A stretch of DNA of 64,000 bases from Vibrio crassostreae (GTDB lineage Bacteria; Pseudomonadota; Gammaproteobacteria; Enterobacterales; Vibrionaceae): assembly GCF_024347415.1 (NCBI RefSeq), contig NZ_AP025477.1, positions 434,001 to 498,000 on the forward strand, read 5' to 3'. The notes below the pieces were generated by a model that was given only the letters and a program-made list of their open reading frames with translations, did not search any database and was not told the origin of the DNA. A program made the position numbers and the translations under genes. Of this stretch, positions 9,973-22,097 are shown in pieces. The first letter of the stretch is position 1. Each line of letters begins with the position of its first letter.

Positions 9973-10416
9973 TCAGTGTCTTGTGCGAGAAGACGTCAGT
10001 TCTGATGCACGTAACTGAGCAACGGCTTTCGCCAATTCAAGCTGAGCTTGTGCGAAGTTAATGTCTATGTTGCCCTTGTTGATGTTCTCTAGAGCCGCAT
10101 ATTTCGCCTCTTCTGCACGAGCGCGGTCAATGTCTTTACCATGCAAGGCAGTGTCGGCTAACACCGTAACGACATCCGGTTGAACTTCTAGCATCCCTCC
10201 AGAGACATACAGCACTTGGCCTTCTGATTTAGGGTCCGTGACAAACACGGTTACGCCCGGTTTGATCTTACTGAGAAGCGGAGAGTGACCGGGGCGAATC
10301 CCCAGTTCACCGTCAGCGCCAGAAACAGCTAGGGCATACGCTGGACCTGAAAACAGCGTACCTTCCGCACTTACAATATTAAGTTGAAATGTATTATCTG
10401 TGATTCCGATAGCCAT
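9973..10416 (-). CDS. atpC: F1Fo ATP synthase epsilon subunit
   Basis: Last gene of the atp operon. The 147-residue protein has the N-terminal beta-sandwich of the epsilon chain (FQLNIVSAEGTLFSG, then GADGELGIRPGHSPLLSKIK) and a C-terminal helical hairpin rich in Ala and Glu. Epsilon forms part of the central rotor stalk and inhibits ATP hydrolysis. It is slightly longer than the E. coli protein (139). It starts 14 bases after atpD ends. Confidence 0.95.
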   Translation of the reverse strand: MAIGITDNTFQLNIVSAEGTLFSGPAYALAVSGADGELGIRPGHSPLLSKIKPGVTVFVTDPKSEGQVLYVSGGMLEVQPDVVTVLADTALHGKDIDRARAEEAKYAALENINKGNIDINFAQAQLELAKAVAQLRASELTSSRTRH

Positions 10417-10430
10417 TGTGCACCTACCTG

Positions 10431-12730
<2,300 letters not shown>

Positions 12731-12776
12731 AATCTGCTCCTATTTGTTTTGATTTCCAGCTAACAAACCGGAGCAC

Positions 12777-14318
12777 TTACCAAGCTTTCATCCCAACAAA
12801 ACCTTCTAGGATCTCTTTAAGAGCGCCGTCGATTTCGTCGTTGTAATCGCCTGTCGCGTTAATTTTTTCGAATAGCGCAGGGTTTTGACCTTTGGCGTAA
12901 GCAATCAGTTCTTCTTCAAAACGGGCAATGTTGCTTAGTTCAACACCGACCAAGTAGCCTTTCTCTGCAGCGTAAATAACCGTTGCTTGCTCAGCGACTG
13001 ACATTGGGGAGTATTGTTTTTGCTTCATTAACTCGGTAACACGTTCACCATGGTCTAGCTGTTTACGCGTCATCTCATCTAGGTCAGAAGAGAACTGAGC
13101 AAATGCTGCTAGCTCGCGGTATTGAGCTAATGAAGTACGGATACCACCAGACAGTTTCTTGATGATCTTGCATTGTGCCGCACCACCCACACGAGATACC
13201 GAGATACCTGGGTCTACTGCAGGACGTAGGCCTGAGTTAAACAGTTGGGTTTGAAGGAAAACCTGACCATCGGTGATGGAGATTACGTTGGTTGGTACAA
13301 ATGCTGATACGTCACCCGCCTGAGTTTCAATGATAGGAAGCGCTGTTAATGAACCAGTTTGACCTTTCACTTCACCGTTAGTGAACTTCTCTACATACTC
13401 TGCATTCACTCGTGCTGCACGTTCTAGTAGGCGTGAGTGAAGGTAGAATACGTCGCCAGGGAAGGCTTCACGACCTGGTGGGCGTTTCAATAGCAATGAG
13501 ATTTGACGGTAAGCAACGGCTTGTTTTGATAGGTCATCATAGATGATCAGCGCATCTTCACCGCGGTCACGGAAGTATTCACCCATGGTGCAACCCGCAT
13601 AAGGGGCTAGGTATTGAAGCGCTGCAGACTCTGATGCTGACGCCACAACGACGATGGTGTTTTTTAGCGCATCGTGGTCTTCGAGTTTACGAACCACGTT
13701 AGCGATAGTGGAGGCTTTTTGGCCAATAGCCACATACACACATTTGATGCCAGAATCTTTCTGATTGATGATCGCATCGATAGCTAACGCTGTTTTACCC
13801 GTCTGACGGTCACCGATGATAAGTTCACGTTGACCTCGGCCGATTGGCACCATGGTATCAACCGCTTTGTAGCCAGTTTGAATCGGTTGATCGACTGACT
13901 TACGTTCGATTACACCGGGTGCAATCACTTCTACAGGGTCGAGTCGGTCACAACTCACTGGGCCTTTGCCATCGATTGGCTCGCCTAATGTGTTTACTAC
14001 ACGGCCAAGAAGTCCATTGCCGACGGGTACTTCCAAGATACGACCTGTACCTTTCACTTTCATACCTTCAGAGAGGTCAGTGTAGGGGCCCATAACCACG
14101 GCACCTACTGAGTGGGTATCGAGGTTAAGTGCGAGTGCGTATTTACCACCTGGTAGCTCAATCATCTCACCTTGCATAACATCAGCAAGGCCATTGATTG
14201 TGATGATGCCATCACGAACCGATACGATAGTGCCTTCGTTGCGAGCCTCGGTGCTCACATTAAATTTCGAGATGCGTTCTTTGATTAGATCGCTGATTTC
14301 ATTTGAATTTAATTGCAT
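12777..14318 (-). CDS. atpA: F1Fo ATP synthase alpha subunit
   Basis: Non-catalytic nucleotide-binding subunit of F1. It is 513 residues, the same length as E. coli AtpA. The P-loop GDRQTGKT is at 169-176, as in E. coli, and the C-terminal region has the VSRVGGAAQ segment with its conserved arginine. It is 9 bases from atpH. Confidence 0.97.
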   Translation of the reverse strand: MQLNSNEISDLIKERISKFNVSTEARNEGTIVSVRDGIITINGLADVMQGEMIELPGGKYALALNLDTHSVGAVVMGPYTDLSEGMKVKGTGRILEVPVGNGLLGRVVNTLGEPIDGKGPVSCDRLDPVEVIAPGVIERKSVDQPIQTGYKAVDTMVPIGRGQRELIIGDRQTGKTALAIDAIINQKDSGIKCVYVAIGQKASTIANVVRKLEDHDALKNTIVVVASASESAALQYLAPYAGCTMGEYFRDRGEDALIIYDDLSKQAVAYRQISLLLKRPPGREAFPGDVFYLHSRLLERAARVNAEYVEKFTNGEVKGQTGSLTALPIIETQAGDVSAFVPTNVISITDGQVFLQTQLFNSGLRPAVDPGISVSRVGGAAQCKIIKKLSGGIRTSLAQYRELAAFAQFSSDLDEMTRKQLDHGERVTELMKQKQYSPMSVAEQATVIYAAEKGYLVGVELSNIARFEEELIAYAKGQNPALFEKINATGDYNDEIDGALKEILEGFVGMKAW

Positions 14319-14327
14319 AATTGTTAC

Positions 14328-14879
14328 CTATCTCGCGTGAAGTTGATGAGCCAATCGGTCAATTGATGTGTTTAAAGAACCATCGATAACGGTTTCACCC
14401 GCCTTGATGACCATTCCACCCACTAACGTGTCATCAATAACCTGCTTCATTTCAACCTGACGCTCTAATTTCTTCTCAAGTGCAGCTGTTAATGACGTAA
14501 CTTGATCTTGTGTCAGCATTTCAGAACTGGTGACAGTGACAGGCACTACACGCTCATGTTCGTCCTTTAGCTCGCAGAACAATTCAAACAGGTCTCTTAC
14601 AACAGAAAGACGGCCGTTCTCGGCCAAGACTCTAATAAGATTAATGACGTGGTCATCAACGAGTCCTTGGCAAATATGAATGATGAGGTTTGCCAGCTCT
14701 TCTGTTTGGTGTGTAGAAGCCCCTTCAGCTGAAGAAATCTGACTAGCGATCGTTTCTTCTTCCGCGACAGCTACAAGAATGGACAGCATTGAGTGCCACT
14801 CTTGTAACTGGTTTTCACCTAAAGCAAATTCAAACGATGCTTTGGCGTAGGGATGAGCAATATTGGTGTAATCTGACAT
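14328..14879 (-). CDS. atpH: F1Fo ATP synthase delta subunit
   Basis: Peripheral stalk subunit joining F1 to the b subunits. It has 183 residues, with the typical start ([14 protein letters not shown], the A-x-P-Y-A-x-A-x-F motif) and end ([17 protein letters not shown], then [12 protein letters not shown]). It is placed between atpF and atpA as in other gammaproteobacteria, 11 bases after atpF. Confidence 0.95.
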   Translation of the reverse strand: MSDYTNIAHPYAKASFEFALGENQLQEWHSMLSILVAVAEEETIASQISSAEGASTHQTEELANLIIHICQGLVDDHVINLIRVLAENGRLSVVRDLFELFCELKDEHERVVPVTVTSSEMLTQDQVTSLTAALEKKLERQVEMKQVIDDTLVGGMVIKAGETVIDGSLNTSIDRLAHQLHAR

Positions 14880-14890
14880 ATTGCCTCTCC

Positions 14891-15361
14891 TTAGAGTTCG
14901 CTAATCATTTGGTCAACTAGCGCTCGGTTCGTTGCGGAATCTAGGTTTTTGCTAATCAGTTTCTGTGCACTTTGAATCACTGCGTCTGCCATATCCGCCT
15001 GAAGTTCACGGCGTATCTTTTGGCGTTCGCCTTCTAGCTCAGCTCTACCTTGTTCTAAGATGCGTGCCTTTTCTTGCTCGGCTTCTTGTTGCGCTAAGCT
15101 GATGATTTCATTGCGGCGTTTTCGGCCTTGTTCAACCAGTTCAGTCACATCTTTTCTTGCATCTTCGATGAGTTGCGCGCCATTTGATTTTGCTAGTTCT
15201 AGCTCTTTCGCAGCGTTCTCTGAGTGGCGTAAACCATCAGCGATTTCTTTTTGGCGCTCGTCTAACATCGCGGTGAGAGGGGGCCATACATATTTCATGC
15301 AGAGCCAAACAAAAATCACGAATGAGATTGCTTGTCCAAACATGCTTGCATTTAAGTTCAT
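14891..15361 (-). CDS. atpF: F1Fo ATP synthase b subunit
   Basis: Peripheral stalk subunit of 156 residues, the same length as E. coli b. It has one N-terminal membrane helix ([20 protein letters not shown]) followed by a long charged helix rich in Glu, Lys, Arg and Ala that forms the dimeric stalk. It lies between atpE and atpH. Confidence 0.96.
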   Translation of the reverse strand: MNLNASMFGQAISFVIFVWLCMKYVWPPLTAMLDERQKEIADGLRHSENAAKELELAKSNGAQLIEDARKDVTELVEQGRKRRNEIISLAQQEAEQEKARILEQGRAELEGERQKIRRELQADMADAVIQSAQKLISKNLDSATNRALVDQMISEL

Positions 15362-15415
15362 ACCTTCCTCACTAAATCTTGATTATGTATAAATCGATCT
15401 TTCAAAGCGGTTTGA

Positions 15416-15652
15416 TTAAGCCACGGCGAAGATGATGTATAGACCGATACCAACACCAATCATCGGTACTGCATCCACAAGACCCATCATGATGAAGAAT
15501 TGAGTACGAAGCATTGGAGTAAGGTCTGGTTGACGCGCAACACCTTCAAGGTATTTACCTGCTAAGTTACCAATACCAGATGCTGCACCTGCTGCACCTA
15601 AACCGATCAGTAATGCACCTGCTACATATAAAACTGCGCTTACGATATCCAT
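15416..15652 (-). CDS. atpE: F1Fo ATP synthase c subunit (proton type)
   Basis: Ring-forming proteolipid of 78 residues with two membrane helices. The ion-carrying acid is Asp60 in the segment [14 protein letters not shown], which closely matches E. coli Asp61. The Na+ signature (Gln in helix 1 with Glu-Ser/Thr in helix 2) is absent. The enzyme is therefore predicted to be proton-coupled. The polar loop ARQPDL that contacts gamma and epsilon is conserved. Confidence 0.96.
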   Translation of the reverse strand: MDIVSAVLYVAGALLIGLGAAGAASGIGNLAGKYLEGVARQPDLTPMLRTQFFIMMGLVDAVPMIGVGIGLYIIFAVA

Positions 15653-15697
15653 TTGTATCTCCGAAAATAATTTGTTAGTTAATTTTTTAGTTATTAA

Positions 15698-16871
<1,174 letters not shown>

Positions 16872-17013
16872 AATAAAACCTTATGTTAAACAGTGTAAGT
16901 TAATATAAAACACAGTTTAAATTTAACTTGTTACTACATTTCACTTGTTAATAACACTTGATTTGCTTTAAAGAAAAACCCTTGCTGGTTTTATATCTCC
17001 TGACGAAATTAAA

Positions 17014-17030
17014 CGAATTAAGCTAATTCG
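17014..17030. promoter_or_regulatory. Dyad upstream of atpI, possible operator
   Basis: CGAATTA and TAATTCG are perfect 7-base arms around AGC. The dyad lies about 145 bases before the atpI start. I do not recognise the cognate regulator. Confidence 0.35.
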
Positions 17031-17542
17031 CTATCGTTTCGACAAAATATAAATTACGCCTAAAATTATGTGATCAAAACGACAAATATCGACATCAATA
17101 ATTCCATTTTTGAAAGATATATTTTTCATTTATGAAAGTAATAGTTTTATTACTTTATTCATGAATATTTAAGATGCTTTATCCTCATGAAAAAGAGGGG
17201 CTTTTTAGGAGGGTTCAGCGAGCGAAATTATCAATTTATGATCTTATCAATTAAGAGTATTCAAACACTTAGGTTCATTTTCAAGTTGAACTGCGAAGTG
17301 TGGTTTTGGCCACGGTTACGCTTGTTTGAGCCAATGATGGAAGAGCTCTTTGTTCTGGGAAATTAAACGTACGTCGCTCCTTATCAATAAGCGAATAATT
17401 TTTATATTGTTGTCAGCTTGTCACTATTTGCGTGCGAGAGAGTGAAAATTCAGCGCCTAAATGTTGATGATATAGGAGTGAAGTGGGGGGATTGGGTTTA
17501 TGAGAAGCATGGTGCGGAGAAGAAACACCGAGTTTTGAGGAA

Positions 17543-17573
17543 GTAAATGGCAGCAAAACGCTGCCTAATTTAC
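17543..17573 (-). terminator. Hairpin after the LysR gene
   Basis: GTAAATGGCAGC (17543-17554) pairs with GCTGCC and ATTTAC (17560-17565 and 17568-17573) around a 5-base loop, with a 2-base bulge. It lies just after the LysR stop on the minus strand. There is no T run, so termination may be inefficient or factor-dependent. Confidence 0.5.
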
Positions 17574-17591
17574 TCAATCTAGGCTCAGTTA

Positions 17592-18473
17592 TTACTCTTC
17601 ATAACTGAGGTATTGAATACATAAGTCATGAAAAGCCTGTGCTTGTGGTGAGATCGTACGATCAGACAATCTGAAAATACCAATTTGTCGTTGCAAGGGC
17701 GGGTCAATTAACGGAATCCACACCAAGCGGGTTTCATTCGTTGGGAAAGCCAGCTTAGGTAGCGTGGTCACGCCTATCCCGAGCTCTAACACCGAAAACA
17801 GCGAGGTAATGTTCTCGACTGAGTATAGGGCTTGTTCGCTGAGCATGCGCGCAGGCGTTGGGTCTAGTAGGGTGCAAGTCCCGTTCCGAATGAAGGGCTG
17901 TTTTAACAAAGTTTGCCATTCGATTCCTCCCCGTTGAGAGGCAATAGGGTTGTCTTTGAGGCACACCACACCGATAGGATCAGAAAGTAAAGGCGTGAAG
18001 TCGATGCTCTCTTCTTCTAAATGGGAGCTATTGCCGAGGGCAACATCCACCTCGCCAGAGAGTAACCTTGCTTCTACACCTGCCGCATTATCATCAATCA
18101 AACTCACTTCTACATTAGGGTACTGCTCACAAAAAGCCCCTAAAACACTGGGGATTAGTTTTGCGGCTACCGAAGGCACGCTCGCTATTCGAACTCTTCC
18201 TTGTTGTCCTGCTGCCGCTGCGCGTAGGTCATTGTCTAATGCTTTGTAAACATTCAGGAATTGAATGATTTTTGGCAGGCATATTTCCCCGAAAGGTGTC
18301 AGGGTTGATTTGTTGCCTGTTTCAAACAGTGGCTGACCAAGTATTTTTTCTAGCTCTTTTATCGACGTAGAAAGTGCCGCTTGCGAGCGATTTGCGCGGT
18401 GAGATGCTGCTCGAAATCCGCCTTCTTCGACCACTAAAACAAAATGTTTTAACTGTTGTAGCTTAATACTCAT
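17592..18473 (-). CDS. LysR-family regulator of the RidA/ALDH/BCCT island
   Basis: A 293-residue LysR-type regulator. Its helix-turn-helix lies in MSIKLQQLKHFVLVVEEGGF followed by RAASHRANRSQAALSTSIKE. It is divergent from ridA with about 150 bases between them. A 19-base dyad in that gap (18521-18539) has LysR-box character. It probably senses the substrate or an intermediate of the pathway encoded to its right. The effector is unknown. Confidence 0.88.
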   Translation of the reverse strand: MSIKLQQLKHFVLVVEEGGFRAASHRANRSQAALSTSIKELEKILGQPLFETGNKSTLTPFGEICLPKIIQFLNVYKALDNDLRAAAAGQQGRVRIASVPSVAAKLIPSVLGAFCEQYPNVEVSLIDDNAAGVEARLLSGEVDVALGNSSHLEEESIDFTPLLSDPIGVVCLKDNPIASQRGGIEWQTLLKQPFIRNGTCTLLDPTPARMLSEQALYSVENITSLFSVLELGIGVTTLPKLAFPTNETRLVWIPLIDPPLQRQIGIFRLSDRTISPQAQAFHDLCIQYLSYEE

Positions 18474-18520
18474 GGCACTGATCCTTCTCTAGCCCTTGCT
18501 ATACCTTACTTTTCACAAGG

Positions 18521-18539
18521 TGATAGGTTTTATTTATCA
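18521..18539. promoter_or_regulatory. Candidate LysR box between lysR and ridA
   Basis: TGATA (18521-18525) and TATCA (18535-18539) are perfect inverted arms spaced by 9 bases, which contains a T-N11-A core. The half-site TTTATCA recurs at about 18560. The position in the divergent gap supports an operator. Confidence 0.45.
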
Positions 18540-18630
18540 AATGCACAAAATTTACCGTTAGATTTATCATTCGTCAAGGTGCAGTATTTAACCATCTTGA
18601 AACATAGTTGTTACAAAGTTGGATGAAATC

Positions 18631-19029
18631 GTGAACGCACAAACTAAAAAACACCCAGTAAAAACCGAGCTTTTCGCTTCAAAAGCACCACTAGAGTGGG
18701 CAATCGTTAATAACGGCACTCTATACACAGCGCAGATTCCAATTGATGAAACTGGCGCAGTAGTAGAGGGCGGTATTGAAGCGCAAACGCGTCAGACTTT
18801 TAACAACCTTGTTCATACGTTGGAGTGTGCAGGCGAACCTATGGATTCAGTGCTGCAAGTTCTGATCTACGTGACAGATCGTGAATACCTAAAAACGGTA
18901 AACAGCGTATACGGAGAATACTTCAATGCACCTTATCCAAACCGTGCTGCGGTCGTCGTTGCCGGGTTAGCAAGAGAAGAAATGTTGGTTGAGTTCGTGG
19001 TTTATGCATCAGCATCTCAACCTGAATAA
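18631..19029 (+). CDS. RidA-family imine/enamine deaminase
   Basis: RidA (YjgF/UK114) proteins hydrolyse reactive enamine and imine intermediates of amino-acid metabolism. The conserved arginine is in PYPNRAAVVVAGL and the conserved glutamate in VEFVVYA. I prefer the GTG at 18631, because the GGA at 18621 gives normal spacing. An in-frame TTG at 18619 would add four residues but has no good ribosome site. The mature protein has about 132 residues, normal for the family. It is the first gene after the divergent LysR and probably protects the cell from an imine formed in this pathway. Confidence 0.85.
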   Translation: MNAQTKKHPVKTELFASKAPLEWAIVNNGTLYTAQIPIDETGAVVEGGIEAQTRQTFNNLVHTLECAGEPMDSVLQVLIYVTDREYLKTVNSVYGEYFNAPYPNRAAVVVAGLAREEMLVEFVVYASASQPE

Positions 19030-19225
19030 TTCGACTGTGAACTAAGGCTATTTGCGGATCAAAACTCTTTTGAATTAAAGCGGTTTATTGATACAAGCGA
19101 TCGGGTTCACTTCAGATACAAAATGTACGACTTATTTTAGCAATTAATTACCTGAATATTAACAGTTTATTAATTAACCAAATGGTTGCCAGACTCAACC
19201 GCAACCTAACCGTTACAAGGACAGA

Positions 19226-20689
19226 ATGATGACTCAATTACAGAATGTTCAAGCAGAAAGCGCACTTTACATTGGCGGCGAATGGCAAGCTGGTGTAAGC
19301 ACCGTTACGAACATTAACCCATCAGATATTTCTGAAAACATCGGTAACTTTGCACAAGCAAGCGCAGAGCAAGTTCAACAAGCGATTTCAGCGGCAAAAC
19401 ACGCTCAACCAGAGTGGGAAAAAACGCCGATTGAACGCAAGCAAGCGGTACTTCAAGCGATTGGTGATGAGCTGATTGCACGTTGTGATGAACTAGGCAC
19501 ACTACTTTCGCGTGAAGAAGGTAAGCCTTTTGCTGAAGGTCGTGGTGAGATTTACCGTGCAGGACAGTTCTTCCAATACTTTGCGGCTGAAGTGCTTCGT
19601 CAAATTGGTGACAACGCGGATTCAGTGCGCCCAGGCGTTTCTGTTGAAGTGACTCGTGAAGCGGTAGGCGTTATCGGCATCATCTCTCCTTGGAACTTCC
19701 CGACAGCAACGGCTGCTTGGAAAATTGCTCCAGCACTGGCTTTCGGTAACAGCGTTATCTGGAAACCAGCAAACCTAACACCAGCAAGTGCGGTTGCGCT
19801 TACTGAGATAATCCACCGTCAAGGTATCCCTGCAGGTACGTTCAACCTTGTTTTGGGTAGCGGTTCAACAGTGGGTGATGCACTGATCAACTCTAAAGAA
19901 GTGAACGGTGTGAGCTTTACTGGTTCGGTTGATACGGGTCGTAAAGTAGCAGCCGCTACCGCACCAAACTTCGTTCGTTGCCAACTAGAAATGGGCAGTA
20001 AGAACGCACTTGTGGTTGCTGACGATGCTGATATCCAAACAGCAGTTGATGCAACTATCGCAGGTTCATTCTCTGGCGCAGGTCAAAAATGTACAGCATC
20101 TTCTCGTCTAGTGGTTATGGACGGCATTCACGACCAATACGTTGAAGCACTGATTAAGCGTATGAGCGAGCTGAAAGTGGGTCACGCACTAGAAGAAGGC
20201 GTGTTCATGGGGCCGGTAGTTGACGGTAACCAACTTGAAGCAAACCTAGGCTGGGTTGAGAAAGCGCGTCAAAGCGGCGGTGAGCTGGCATTTGGTGGTG
20301 AACGCTTGAGCATGCAACACGAAGGTTTTTACATGTCTCCAACGCTGTTCTTAAACACTAAGAACGATTGGGAAGTGAACCAAGAGGAAGTGTTCGCACC
20401 AATGGCAAGCGTGATTCGTGTGGCTGACCTAGAAGAAGCTATCGCGACGACCAACGATACTCGCTTTGGTCTAACAGGCGGCATAATTACTCAGAGCCTA
20501 CGTACTAGCGCAATGTTCAAGCAACAAGCGCAAACAGGTTGTGTGATGGTGAACCTACCAACAGCAGGCACGGATTACCACGTACCGTTTGGCGGCCGTA
20601 AAGAGTCTAGCTTCGGTCCTCGTGAGCAAGGTCAATACGCGAAAGAGTTCTACACAGTGGTTAAGACGGCTTACCAGCGTCCTTACTAG
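19226..20689 (+). CDS. NAD(P)-dependent aldehyde dehydrogenase
   Basis: An aldehyde dehydrogenase of 487 residues with all catalytic residues present: Asn157 (SPWNFPTA), Glu255 (QLEMGSKN) and Cys289 (GAGQKCTASSR). The sequence around the cysteine and the LEMGSKNALVV segment resemble alpha-ketoglutarate-semialdehyde dehydrogenases of the YcbD type more than betaine aldehyde dehydrogenases. That sub-family call is tentative. A neighbouring M19 protein, RidA and BCCT importer suggest it oxidises an aldehyde derived from an imported nitrogenous compound. ATG codons at 19226 and 19229 are equally possible starts. Confidence 0.9.
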   Translation: MMTQLQNVQAESALYIGGEWQAGVSTVTNINPSDISENIGNFAQASAEQVQQAISAAKHAQPEWEKTPIERKQAVLQAIGDELIARCDELGTLLSREEGKPFAEGRGEIYRAGQFFQYFAAEVLRQIGDNADSVRPGVSVEVTREAVGVIGIISPWNFPTATAAWKIAPALAFGNSVIWKPANLTPASAVALTEIIHRQGIPAGTFNLVLGSGSTVGDALINSKEVNGVSFTGSVDTGRKVAAATAPNFVRCQLEMGSKNALVVADDADIQTAVDATIAGSFSGAGQKCTASSRLVVMDGIHDQYVEALIKRMSELKVGHALEEGVFMGPVVDGNQLEANLGWVEKARQSGGELAFGGERLSMQHEGFYMSPTLFLNTKNDWEVNQEEVFAPMASVIRVADLEEAIATTNDTRFGLTGGIITQSLRTSAMFKQQAQTGCVMVNLPTAGTDYHVPFGGRKESSFGPREQGQYAKEFYTVVKTAYQRPY

Positions 20690-20726
20690 ATAGATCTCTA
20701 TTAATTGACGTTCTATTAATGAAAAG

Positions 20727-20751
20727 TGGCCTGATTCACAGAGTCAGGCCA
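20727..20751 (+). terminator. Hairpin after the aldehyde dehydrogenase gene
   Basis: TGGCCTGA (20727-20734) pairs perfectly with TCAGGCCA (20744-20751). The stem is GC-rich but has no following T run. It may be a weak terminator, or a stabilising structure between the dehydrogenase and dipeptidase genes. Confidence 0.5.
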
Positions 20752-20800
20752 ACATTCAAACCAAAGCAGCAAACGAACTTAGACAAGTGATTTAACCCAT

Positions 20801-20835
20801 TTTTGAAAACATGTTACTTGAGCGTGTTTTCAAAA
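20801..20835. promoter_or_regulatory. 11-base inverted repeat before the M19 gene
   Basis: TTTTGAAAACA (20801-20811) and TGTTTTCAAAA (20825-20835) are perfect inverted copies with a 13-base spacer, ending 36 bases before the M19 start. The AT-rich arms resemble an operator more than a terminator. The regulator is unknown. Confidence 0.45.
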
Positions 20836-20871
20836 CCGAGCTAGAACACTGAGCTTTCAATAGGAGTGGTT

Positions 20872-21867
20872 ATGTACCAGCAACGGATTGTTATAGATGG
20901 ATTGCAATACTGCAATTGGAATAGAGAATACTTCCAAACACTAAAGGCGAGCGGCATTACAGCAGTTCACGCTACCGCGGTTTACCATGAGACAGCTCGT
21001 GAAACCTTATCTCGCTTTGCAGAGTGGAACTTAAGATTCGAGCAGAACGCAGACCTTATTATGCCGATTCACTCAATGGCTGATGTTGAGACTGCAAAAG
21101 CGACCGGTAAAGTCGGTATTTTCCTTGGTGCTCAAAACTGTTCTCCAATCGACGATGAGATCGGTCTTATCGAAGTGATGCGTAAGCAAGGTCTTTTGAT
21201 CATGCAACTGACGTACAACAACCAGAGCTTACTGGCGACAGGTTGCTACGAGAAGAACGACACTGGTATTACTCGCTTTGGTAAACAAGCCATCGAAGAG
21301 ATGAACCGAGTGGGCATGATCATCGATATGTCTCACAGTGCCGAGCGCTCAACACTTGAAGCGATTGACTTGTCTTCTCGTCCTATTTGTATCAGTCACG
21401 CGAACCCGACGTTCGCTCATGATGCATTACGAAACAAATCAAACGATGTGATTAAAGCCCTAACCGCACGCGGTGGCTTAATCGGATTCAGCTTATACCC
21501 ATTCCACCTACCAAATGGCAGCCAATGTACATTGGAAGACTTTTGCCAGATGGTTGCGACTACCGCTGACATGGTCGGCGTAGAGCACCTTGGTATTGGC
21601 AGTGACCTATGCTTAAACCAACCTCAAGCCGTTCTTGAGTGGATGAGAAATGGTCGTTGGTCTAAAGCTATGGACTACGGTGAAGGCTCTGCGAACAACT
21701 CAGGTTGGCCAGATGCGTTGCCTTGGTTCTGTGGTAGTGCGGGTATGGAAAATATTTATAACGGATTGATGCGTCATGGTTTCAGCGAGTCTGAAGCTGG
21801 GCAAGTCTTGGGAGAAAACTGGTTTAACTTCTTGAAAGATGGCCTAGAGCCTCAAACCAAGGGTTAA
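20872..21867 (+). CDS. M19 (membrane dipeptidase) family protein with altered metal site
   Basis: A 331-residue protein of the renal-dipeptidase (M19) fold, but of a divergent branch. Canonical members begin with D-G-H-N-D, whose His and Asp bind zinc; here the segment is DGLQYCNW. The bridging Glu is replaced by Gln88 (LGAQN). The later metal histidines remain (SHSAE, His155; ISHAN, His176). From memory, a branch like this lies beside dimethylglycine dehydrogenase genes in Pseudomonas, so a role in betaine-type metabolism rather than dipeptide cleavage is plausible. The ATG at 20872 follows TAGGAG by 5 bases; an upstream in-frame GTG overlaps that site and is unlikely. Confidence 0.85.
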   Translation: MYQQRIVIDGLQYCNWNREYFQTLKASGITAVHATAVYHETARETLSRFAEWNLRFEQNADLIMPIHSMADVETAKATGKVGIFLGAQNCSPIDDEIGLIEVMRKQGLLIMQLTYNNQSLLATGCYEKNDTGITRFGKQAIEEMNRVGMIIDMSHSAERSTLEAIDLSSRPICISHANPTFAHDALRNKSNDVIKALTARGGLIGFSLYPFHLPNGSQCTLEDFCQMVATTADMVGVEHLGIGSDLCLNQPQAVLEWMRNGRWSKAMDYGEGSANNSGWPDALPWFCGSAGMENIYNGLMRHGFSESEAGQVLGENWFNFLKDGLEPQTKG

Positions 21868-22097
21868 CGATTTCTCGCAAGCCATCATCGAATTAGCAGC
21901 CTTCTAACAAACGTTCAATTAGCAAGTGCTGCTTAAACCAATTTCACTATTCAAAAGGAACAACGGTCTATTTCGCAACGCGGTAACCCAAACATGGATT
22001 AGCCTGCCCAACACAAAAAACAATAGGGCAGGTGTTAAATACACCCTTGTAGTCATCATTCAAATGACAGCTGCAAAGAAACCTCTGGAGTCAGAGT

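Larger units (their letters stand above)
16872..17591. other. AT-rich non-coding region upstream of the atp operon
   Basis: About 720 bases with no credible gene. The operon promoter should lie on the right side of atpI. A perfect dyad (CGAATTA-AGC-TAATTCG) is at 17014-17030. A half-matching CRP-like sequence (TGTGA with a poor right arm) lies near 17069. The right end holds the hairpin after the LysR gene. The great length of this leader for a housekeeping-type operon suggests regulation, but that is inference. Confidence 0.5.

Noticed and set aside
12777..12800. Possible sodium-type ATP synthase
   Set aside because: The c subunit has Asp60 with Ala-Val-Pro after it, as in proton-type enzymes, and lacks the sodium-site residues.
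17069..17085. CRP-like site upstream of atpI
   Set aside because: Only the left half TGTGA fits; the right half matches poorly.
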